DNA from: Symbiodinium natans
Taxonomy: Eukaryota; Sar; Dinophyceae; Suessiales; Symbiodiniaceae
Direction of reading: 5' to 3'
Assembly (NCBI GenBank): GCA_905221605.1
Contig: CAJNDS010002487.1
Coordinates: 373,202-396,613 of the forward strand
Length of the DNA: 23,412 bases
Part shown: piece by piece, positions 8,767 to 17,300 of the stretch
How the letters are laid out: each line of letters starts with the position of its first letter
Numbering within the stretch: the first letter of the stretch is position 1
Position numbers and translations under genes: made by a program
The notes under the pieces: generated by a model
Told to the model about the DNA's origin: nothing
Seen by the model: the letters and a program-made list of their open reading frames with translations, nothing else
The model's database searches: none

Positions 8767-10021
8767 AACGCAGGTGGACTGCTACCAAAAAATTGGCTGG
8801 CAGAGGCCTGCACGTTCCAGACATGCTCGAAAACGCAACACCACGTGGCCAGTCACGCGGATCCATTTCAGGGTCCGAAAAATTACAGAAAACATAGGAC
8901 ACGTCAGATGACCCTCCACAGTCAGAGTCAGAGAAACTTCCGGTTCCAAATGAGACTTTGCCGCACGTTCTTCTTGCTATTCTTCGAAATTTTAAGAAGA
9001 CTGGCAAGACGTAGATCAGAACTGAGCAAGAGGCTCATTTGTTTTGCTCACAACGACCGGCTGTGTCAAGCAGATCTGGCTTCTGCCCGCAAAAAAATGG
9101 CGCAAGCGGGCCCAGAAATGGCTCCTAAATCTGGGCCCCATTGGGGCTCCAAACTGGGTGACCTTGTGCTTTCAGAAAAGAAATCCACAGTCCAGGGCCC
9201 ATTTTCGGTGCCCGGAATACAGCTGCTTTTTTGGAACCTGCTTAAGTTCAAAAAATGCTGCAGTCAACTTACACAAGAACAAGATATTCTGTCTCGACTG
9301 TTTGGATCAAGAAAACAAAAACGCCGTCGATATGTGTGGCTTGCCAGACTGATCTTTGGCTGGCATCCAAGACAAAGCAGTCTTGCAGTGTTCACGTAAG
9401 ATCTTTCTCGCACTGTGGAGGTCACGTGATGCGTCCTACGTTTCTTGTGTTTTTTTAGGTCCTGAAACTGCACTCAAGTGATGAGACATATGCAGCATTG
9501 TTCTTTGATCGCCTCGACAAGTGTCGTCAGAAAAAGATCAACGCTTTCTAGAGACAGGCAGATCATAAGGTTGACATTTCGCTGTTCAATGCTGGAAAGT
9601 TATTTGACAGGTAGCGACTTGCTCCCACCTCCACCCATGCAACCGAAGCCCCAGTCTACTGCCAACATTGAACAGCAGATTGTCAACTTTACGATTTTGC
9701 GGCTACGGCATAACCTGTCGGTTGACACTTCAACAAGAACAACACCACTCTTGGCAAAATAACACAGCGGTTATGCATCGAAGCAAAAGCTGCACGAAAA
9801 CCGCCACTTTTAGAGCGTGAACGCGAGACCACGAGCTTCGACGCACACGACGAAACTGCGGGGATTCCACCAGTTCACAATAGATTGCCAAAAACCAGAC
9901 CCGGAAAATCGTAGAGTTGGACCCGTTTCAAAGAACTAATAATAAGTGTTTTCAAAAAGGTCCAACTTTACGATTTTCGGCACTTTCACAAATACAGCTT
10001 GATGGGCCCATCACCTCTGCT
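8767..10021. other. Spacer between the two elements; no gene recognised
   Basis: This is unique-looking sequence separating the A LTR from the G-rich satellite. The longest plus-strand open frame begins inside the LTR and continues to 9399. It has no recognisable domain and looks accidental. Near the right end are three occurrences of a TCAACTTTACGATTTTCGG-like motif: 9683-9702, an inverted copy at 9902-9923, and 9959-9980. I see no RNA gene. Confidence 0.6.
9902..9980. repeat. Imperfect inverted repeat (hairpin), 22-bp arms
   Basis: The left arm is 9902-9923 and the right arm 9959-9980. They are reverse complements with 2 mismatches in 22 and a 35-base loop. A third, direct copy of the right-arm motif lies at 9683-9702. 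It could be a miRNA-like foldback or the remains of a small inverted-repeat element. No target duplication is evident. Confidence 0.6.
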
Positions 10022-10024
10022 CAA

Positions 10025-10441
10025 AAGGGGGCTTAAGGGGGGGGGGCTCAAAGGGGAGCTTAAGGGGGGGGGGGGGGGGGCAAAGGGGGGGGGGCTTTGG
10101 AGAAGACCCTTTAAAGGGGCTTTAAAGGAGGGGGGGCTTGGGGGGGCTTAAGGGGGGGGCTTAAGGCTTAAAGGGGGCTTGAAGGGAGCTTAAGGGGGGC
10201 TTCAAGGGGGCTTTAAGGGGGGGGGCTTGAGGGGGGGGGGGGCTTAAGAGGGGCTTAAAGGGGGGCTTTAGGGGGGGCTTAAGGGGGGGGCGTAAAGGGG
10301 CTCAAGGGGGGCTTAAAGGGGGGCTTAAAGGGGGGCTTAAAGGGCTCAAATGGGGGGGAAGAGGGGTTTAAAAGGGGGCTTAAAGGGGGCTTCAAGGGCT
10401 TTGAAGGGGGCTTAAAGGGCTTAAACGTGGGGAGCTTAAAG
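10025..10441. repeat. G-rich satellite, degenerate (G)n-CTTAA(A) units
   Basis: Runs of 4-14 G alternate with CTTAA, CTTAAA or CTTCAA. The same pattern resumes immediately after element B at 22026, so B inserted inside this array. The G runs could form quadruplexes on the plus strand. It is not the TTTAGGG telomere repeat. Lengths of long G runs are likely unreliable in assembly. Confidence 0.9.
10437..10441. repeat. Target site duplication TAAAG, left copy of element B
   Basis: TAAAG directly precedes the LTR terminus TGTGAAAG and is repeated at 22026-22030 directly after TTTTCACA. Five bases is the usual copia duplication length. It matches the CTTAAAG motif of the surrounding satellite. 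Confidence 0.85.
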
Positions 10442-10841
10442 TGTGAAAGTTCCTGTCTTAGGACATGTTAACTTTGTTGTCCTGCATGCTGGCTCCAAAG
10501 TTGTGTGTGTGTAGTTGTAGGAACTCCGTAGTTGTGCCTTGGAGGCTCGACGGGAGTGCTGCTTGAAGTGGGAAAGCCTTTTGAAGTGCTTGAGTTGTAG
10601 GGATGTGTGTCTGGAAGCTGTAGAAGTGACTGTGCACGTTTTTGCTTGCTTTAGGTGTAGTTGGGTAGGTCCCGAGAACTCCCACTGACGTTTGAGTTGT
10701 TTTTTGGCTGTGGAGAACACGTGGCAGAGCAGAGTTTTCACCTGTGTGTAAAGAGTTTCACTGACGAAGCCTCCGGCTTATGACTTTGGCTCAAGTCGTG
10801 AGAAAAAGAGGGGTTCAGCGCGCTACTGCTGTGTTTTCACA
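10442..10841 (+). repeat. 5' LTR of copy B (400 bp)
   Basis: Begins TGTGAAAGTTCC and ends GTTTTCACA, so the termini are the inverted repeat TGTGAAA/TTTCACA. The element promoter should lie here. Candidate signals are T-runs in place of a TATA box (10640-10646 and 10696-10706), and a GAAAGTTC at 10445-10452 that fits the two-unit heat-shock element GAAnnTTC. Both are weak evidence alone. TTTGGCTCAAG at 10785-10795 equals the last 11 bases of the dinoflagellate spliced leader. This LTR carries private changes compared with the 3' LTR and with copy A. Confidence 0.95.
10785..10795 (+). promoter_or_regulatory. Spliced-leader-like motif in LTR
   Basis: TTTGGCTCAAG is identical to the 3' end of the 22-base dinoflagellate spliced leader known from the literature. 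The bases before it (from CCGGCTTATGAC) resemble the rest only loosely. It recurs at 21970-21980 and, inverted, at 8430-8440. It may be a relic of a trans-spliced transcript copied into the LTR. Confidence 0.5.
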
Positions 10842-10854
10842 TGGTAGCGGAGCG
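10842..10854 (+). other. Primer-binding site of copy B
   Basis: TGGTAGCGGAGCG starts with no gap after the LTR end. It matches the complement of the initiator tRNA-Met 3' end with one difference from the animal form (TGGTAGCAGAG). The dinoflagellate tRNA may match fully. Its last bases sit in the hairpin 10850-10868. Confidence 0.8.
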
Positions 10855-10868
10855 TGTGTAGCACGCTC
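10850..10868 (+). other. Stem-loop overlapping the primer-binding site
   Basis: GAGCGTG (10850-10856) pairs perfectly with CACGCTC (10862-10868) across a TGTAG loop. The same hairpin is in copy A. It would compete with primer tRNA for the last bases of the binding site, a layout compatible with regulated priming or packaging. Confidence 0.6.
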
Positions 10869-10884
10869 GTAGAAACTAGAAGCC

Positions 10885-11304
10885 ATGGCTGACCCCGGGC
10901 TGTCGACTCCGGTGCCTGAAGACGAAGACGACGAAGCTTTGTTTGGCCCCGGTGGTGCGCAGGACGGGCAACAACCGCCAACACAATCCCCTGGAGCTTC
11001 TACTTCAGCGGGAGGACCCGCCACGGTCGTCGGACTTGACCCTCAACTCCAGCAGATGATGGTCCAGATGATGCAGAGTCAGCAAATGATGATGCAGAAT
11101 CAGCAACAGACACTTCAAGTTCTGGTGGCAAAGATGGAGGCCGACGAGAGAAGGAGACGTGAGCAGGAAGCATTGTCTGCAGCTGTGAGCAACCCATTTG
11201 GGGGTGCTTCAAGTGCAGCAGCTGCTGGCAGCTGCTGGAAGTCCCACGGCAAAGGCTTCTGCTCCTCCACCGGCACCATCACAGAACCTGCATGTTGGAA
11301 GTAA
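10885..11304 (+). pseudogene. Gag N-terminal part, copy B, frameshifted by a 10-bp duplication
   Basis: ATG at 10885 in a strong context (GAAGCCATGGCT), 17 bases after the PBS hairpin. The acidic N-terminus is followed by a Gln/Met-rich, probably coiled-coil stretch (about residues 52-85) and a charged helix (KMEADERRRREQEAL). After the tandem repeat CAGCTGCTGG x2 at 11219-11238 the frame is wrong, and it stops at 11304. Copy A has one unit only. Removing the second unit joins this frame to the long downstream frame, so ancestral Gag-Pol was a single ORF from 10885. The last ~23 residues before the stop are out-of-frame sequence. Confidence 0.85.
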
Positions 11305-14300
11305 CCGTGCAGAGAAGTATCTGCCAGCATTGCCGCTCATCGATAATGTTTCGATGGGAAAAGGGCGTGTGAGAGAGCTGGAGGAGTACCATCGGTGGTG
11401 CGAGGTGCTTGCTTCCTGGCTGGCGTTGATAGACGACAACTATGTCAATGAGTTGCGCCAGGCAATGACGCATGACCGTGAAATCAAGCAGTCTGACATG
11501 GCAGTTCCGGTAGCCTCGCGTTCGGCAAGGTTGTTTTACTACCTGCAACAAAGTCTGCAGAAGTTCGAACGTGGGATGGAACTGGTGAGAAGCACGTCGA
11601 TGCGTCAAGGACAAGCTGCTTGTGGTTATGAGGTGATGCGTCAAATGCACCAGACCTTCAGCATTGTCTCTCGCATGGAGGCCATTGCTGTGAGAGATGA
11701 AGCCCTTCGCCTAACTTCGAAGGCGAGTTCGTACAAGCGACCGCTTGACTGCGTCCGCTTCCTTGAGGACGAGCTTGGGAAGGTAGACCAGAAGCTGCAT
11801 CGGTTCCCTGAACTGAGGCTTGGAGCCTCTGATCGTTCAACCCTTCTTCTTCAATCTGTCAGCCCAGAGTGTAGGCATTACGTTGTCCTGCATGGGAAGT
11901 CTGGGAGCTGGGAGGAACTGGTTGAAAGCATCCGGTTCTACGAGGAGCAAACCCGATTGTGTGATGCCGGTTCGCTGAATGCAGTTGGGGAGCGCGGCCT
12001 CTGCTGGAACTGTGGCAAATCAGGCCATATGAGTTGGCAGTGCCCCGACAAGAGCTCTGGAAAAGGGAAGAAGAGGGATGAACCGAAAGGTGGAAAGCCT
12101 TCTGGTTCCAAGAATCGAGAGAAGAGTCCTAAAGGCAAGGGCAAAGGCAAAGGGAAGACAGACAAAGGAAAGGGTGGAAAGCCCAAGGGGAAGCCCAAGA
12201 ACAAAGGAAAGCCCAAGGGCCGAGCTGTGGAAGACGAGCAGTCTGACCAGGTGATGGCGATGCGGTCTCATCATCTGAGTGGCTTGGGTCCGGGGACAAG
12301 AACTAATGAGCCCAATGAAGCTGAGCCCCCTCGTCTCACCATGACGAACGGAGAGATCGAGAGACTGAACCAGTCATCCTCTAGGAATAGCTCTTTCGCA
12401 TGGCTCATTGATAGTGGAGCCACCTGCCACGTGTTGTCAGAGAGTGCGTTGGGTTTTTACGAAGTCGTCAAGGAGCATTCGGGACCCCTTCCTGTGCTCA
12501 TGAGTGCTAGCGATACGCCCATGGAATGTGTCAAGTTGGTTGACATTCGGGTGAAGTTTGGGAAGTTGGGGCCCGTAGTGCTTCAACAGGTCTTGGTTTG
12601 CAAGATTGGTTTCAACGTAGTCAGTTCTTGGCAAGCATCCCTCTCGGGATGGAATACCTGGCTCACCTCAGAGCCTGGAGCAAGCTGCTTGGTGAAGCAG
12701 ACGGAACGAGGTTCCTCGATGTGGGTGCCTTTGGTTCGTGAAGCCAGGAGCTGGTGGGCGTTGGCTAAGGAGATTGGCCCTACCAAGGCAAAGCCGAAAG
12801 GAAGAAGAAGCAAAGGGGACTCACCCAAGCCGGGGTGGAGCCCTAACGACGACGCGATGGAAGTGGATAAGGTGCAGAAGAAGGCACCGCCCAACGTAGG
12901 AAGAGCATTGGAGGTGACACCTTTTAAGTTTTTGCTGCGAGCATTTTCAGTGAAGCAACATGTGGGGGAACACGAGCTGCATGAGCATGTTTTACAGGAG
13001 CGTTTGAGTGGATGTGAGCATGCTGCAGTTGCAAAAGTAGGAGTAGACCTGGAAACCCCACCCTCTGCATGTTGTGCTGAAGCGTTATGTTCCGCCGCAG
13101 CTGTTTTGCTTAAGTCTGCAAGCAACACGTCTTTGGAGAAGCAAACCAGTAGGGACACACGCTGTGGAGACAAGGGTTTTGAGTGCGTAGGGGTAGGGCC
13201 TGTGCCGCTCCAGCCTCAGAGTGTTTGCATCAGGAGTAGGAGTGCCTTGCGTGTAGGACGTAGGAGTGACTTGCACCCCAGCGCTTGTGTGCCTGAGTGT
13301 TTGTTGGGACAGAGTGAAGAGAGGAAGTGTGCCTTTCGGAGTTTGCGTTGGCCAGGAGTGTTTCTGAAAGCATTGCTGGTGTTGTGTGCTCTAGGAGTGT
13401 TTTGCTCAAAGCCTGGAGCCTTTGTAAGGGACCTTGGAAAGGATGGAGCTTCCGGAAGCCTCGCCTCCGCTCTGTCTTGTGAACTCCCAAAGTGGGAGTG
13501 TGGCCCAGGTGGAAGCCTTTTCGACGAGCATGATTGCTCGTCTTGCGCACCGTTTCGAGGAGGAAGGTCAGCTGTCTCTTTCGAGGCAGCTTCTCCAAAA
13601 CATCGACCTTTTTACCTCGACCCCTGGCTCGGTCGAACGGCTGTTGGGGATTCCAGCCTGCCTTGGGGAGTTGGAGACACAGGAGTTGGTGATCAATACA
13701 AGCGGCATTCCGGTGAAGCAACCTATGCTCATTGCCGAGCTGCGAGCCATTGCTGCTCCGACGGTGGACCAGTCGGTTTTGACGGACACCCTCGTCGAAG
13801 AGCACGACCGTCGTGCAGAGTATGCAAGGTATGGCTATGTTTTGACCACCATGGGGGTGGTAGTCGCCGATGTGACTGCTACCATCCGCCAACCGCACCT
13901 TCCATGCGAGCAAAGGGGGTACTGGCGCAACAATCAGGTTGGCATCCAGCTCACCTTGAAGAAATTCCTTCTGTACCTGGAGGCGATTCGAGAGTTGCGG
14001 TGCCATCCTGCTCAATACCAGTTGTTCGAGGCAGGGCTAGCAAGCATTCTGCCAAACGAGCTCAAGGTCGAGCGTGTGCCGGCTGCCGACTTGAGAGCGC
14101 TTTTGGCGGACGTGCTCGTCCAGAGCAACCGCCGGGTGACTTTGGCTGCTCAACCGCCAACTATAATACCGGATGTTGCACCATCCGCGTCGGGTGGCAC
14201 GGCACCGCCTCTTCACAAAAGTGCCCCAGCTCCACCTCCTTCGGGGTGGGCTTTGCTCAACCAAGCGCGTGCAAAAGCCGAGGCAATGATTCGATTGCAT

Positions 14301-17300
14301 GCCGACATGAAGAGAGCTGCAACAGCCGAGGTGGCTCCATCATCGTCGACGGGCCCCGCTTTTCCACCAGGGCCTCCGGCTTTCTTGCCGTTCAGCCCTC
14401 CTTCCCCGCTTACGCCGTCCGTCTTTTCCTATGCTCCATCTTCGGCACCAGGCACGCCTATGGAAGCAGGCATGCCTCTAACTCCGCCTCCTCTACCTCC
14501 TCCATCTTGGGCACCAGGCACGCCTATGGAAGCAAGCCTGCCTATACCTCCGCCTCCTCTACCTCCTCCATCGACACCGCACCCAGATACATTGAGGGAG
14601 CTTGCGGGCGAGGTTCCAATGGAGGTCGAGATGCCGATGACGCCCGTGGAGGCATTCGGTGCCCCTGGGACCCCTATGGACGTGAGTTCCGAGGTCCCAA
14701 GGGAGCCAATGGTCGGTGGGATTGGAAGTCCGGGGAGCGCTTCTCCTTTGACCCCGCCGGCAGAGACGAGTATGGTGGTTCCAAATCCACCGATGGACAA
14801 TTCGGATGTGGGAGACTCTGGCTCCGAGATGGATTGATATGCTTGGGTATGGGCCCTGAGGGCCTAAAAGCCGGGCATGAGCTGCTCCGATCTTCGCCGC
14901 AATGCACAAAATTGGTAGGAGTAGGTCTGAAAGCCCTGCTGTTTGCAGTAGGAGACTGGCTGTGTGCATTAGGAGGTAGGGTAGGAGCGTTTGAGTGCTT
15001 GGTAGGTGACTGTGAGTGCAGCCTGCCTGCCGCGAATGGGTCTGCACACTGTCCCTCTGTGCCCAGGTCTTCATGGAAAGGAAGCAGTGCCTTGGCTTTA
15101 GGGTTGGTTCTGGGTTTGGTTTTCAGAGGTTGGCTGCGTAGGTGCGTGAAGCTTTTGAGTGTGCGCCGTAGGAGTAGGCTGAAGTTTGTGCGTGTAACTT
15201 TGGTAGGACGTGTGCCACGTAGGTCTTGGAGTGTTGTGCGCCGCCTGTTGTTTTTGCGTGGCGTGCTTGCTTGTGAGTTGAAAGCTGAGCCTACGGGCGA
15301 GGAAGCAAAAGGGCCAATGATGAAACGTTGGCGTGCCTTGAAGAAGTGGGCCTTGTGTGGGCTTGGGTCCCTGCGGGGGTCCGAGCAAAAGAAGGCCGTG
15401 GCACGTTCTGAGGCCCTGCGTATGCTTGCTGGTTTGCCGACCCCGGTTGTTGTGAATTCGGAGTCGGAGGAAGAGTTGATTCCTGATCCGTTGGAAGCTG
15501 AACTTGCGAAACCCAGCGGAAGTGAACCCCCTAGGCCCTCCGATGTTCGAAAGAAACCCCGTGTGGAGAATGTTCCCTCAGGTGAACCGGGTGCCCTGAG
15601 TTCCCCGGAGGTGGTGAGCGATGCTCTGGATCCTGAGGTTCCGGTCTATTTGACCTCGGAGCGGCTGAAGGCGCACCGAAATAAGGGCCACCAACCTTAT
15701 CTTAGTTGCTGTGACACATGTCAAAGCGCTAGAGGGAGAGTGCCGGCTCGTAGGAAGCACATGAAACACCACCACGGACCCGGAGAGTTGCAAGTCGACT
15801 TTGGATTTTTCGGAAAGAATGTTCGTTTCCTTCTCATGGTTCATGTGGTGTCGGGGTACATACATACCGTGGTCTTAGGACCTGAGGATGAAGTGCCCGC
15901 TGTATCGGTTTGCAAAGCCTTTACGGAAATGGGATTGAGTGGATTGGACATTGTTGTCCACGGGGACCAAGAAAATCTCCTCGAGAGTGTTTTCCGCAAT
16001 GCAGCGAAACACCGGACATTCGGGGGGAGGTCAATGCACTGGGTCCCGTTCGCGATAAACAGACCTCAAGCGAAGGGCATCGTTGAACGCCATGTTTGCC
16101 TTGTGAAAGAAGCGTTCTGGTCTGTTTGGCTGGGCTTAGAAGAGCGTGTAGGTGAAAAGTTGCCTCTAGGGAGCCATCTGTTTGTTGAGGCCATGAGGTA
16201 CTCTGTGAGGATGCATAACTTGTTTCATGTGTCCAAGGAACACAGCACGCCGTTGGAGAGACTGCGTGGGTCGACAGTTCAGCCAGTGAAGAGCTGTGAG
16301 TTTGGGGTTGTGGGTTTTGGGAAGCCTCAGAAGGACTACCCAGAGCACCGCGGAAAGCGCTTGGTGAGGGCACTCTATGTAGGACCTCACGGTGCTAATG
16401 GATCCGGGATTCGGGTCTTTGTTCCAATAGGTATTGGAAAGCCCCCTCGTTTGGAAATCTTCAGCTCTTTTCGTGCCAAAGATCCAGTGGAGTTTGACAA
16501 AGCTGCTTTGCGTGACCTTCGAGGTAATAAGGAAGACCCTGAAAGACCCATCAAGTTCGATGTTCCAATCGATGGTCCGAGTCCGCCGCTTGATTCCCCA
16601 AATCTCCCTGAAGGAAGTCTTGAGTTTCCTGTTGAACGCACCGAACCACCTGCTCTTGAGGGCCCTGAAGCAATGGAAGAAGAAGGAGAGTTGGATGGGT
16701 ATTCTCCGGATTTTTCGGACGTGCCTGAAGAAACAGGCATGGAGGTTGAGCCTCCCGGAGGCGTAGGTCTTGAGGACCTCGACGCCCCTATGGATCCAGG
16801 AGAAGACGATGCTATGGAAGAGGGCCTGACGTGGCTCTATGAGCATGGCCTTAGGCAACTCTTTGATGGGCCTGACTTGAGAGTAACAACAAAAATCCGT
16901 AAGGGAGATGACGTCAAAGAGTGGTTCCGTATGAAGTTTGGTGGAAAGAAGATTTGGGTCCATGTCCCGGACAATGCGGTTTGCGAAGTTTCTGGCAAGG
17001 TTTTGCCTCGTAAGCATCTTGAAGAAGGTATGAGACTCGAGCTCTCAGAACTTGATGCTTTTGGTGTAGCTACGATTATAGGAGAAGCTGAGGCCCGTAA
17101 ACGAGCTACGCGGAGAATCCATACGACTAGGTGGGTTCTGACTTCGAAACCGTCGGCCACGAACCCTGAACGAGTTCGTGCTCGTCTTGTTGTGAGAGAC
17201 TATGCATTTGGATCCAATCCTCTAGCTGATGGGATATATTCCCCCACCACGTCTTTGGAAGCCTTGAGGGGTGTCCTTGCTATTCATGCTGTCAGAGGTG

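Noticed and set aside
8737-9399. 220-codon plus-strand frame across the copy A LTR edge
   Set aside because: It starts in an LTR, crosses into unrelated spacer, and has no domain or repeat support.
10025-10441. Telomeric repeat
   Set aside because: The unit is (G)n-CTTAA, not TTTAGGG, and it is internal and degenerate.
13434-13442. TTG start nine bases before the ORF2 ATG
   Set aside because: A non-AUG start is not expected in a eukaryote; ATG at 13443 is used. The pol frame start at 11198 is likewise TTG.
12960-15290. The ORF2 block as a spliced intron of pol
   Set aside because: The pol frame stays open through the whole block, which would be unnecessary if it were spliced out; no clear donor/acceptor pair was found. 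Not excluded.
16434-16766. 110-codon frame within the integrase-RT linker, same strand as pol
   Set aside because: The pol frame is the plausible coding frame here (acidic Pro-rich linker); this short alternative frame has no recognised domain.
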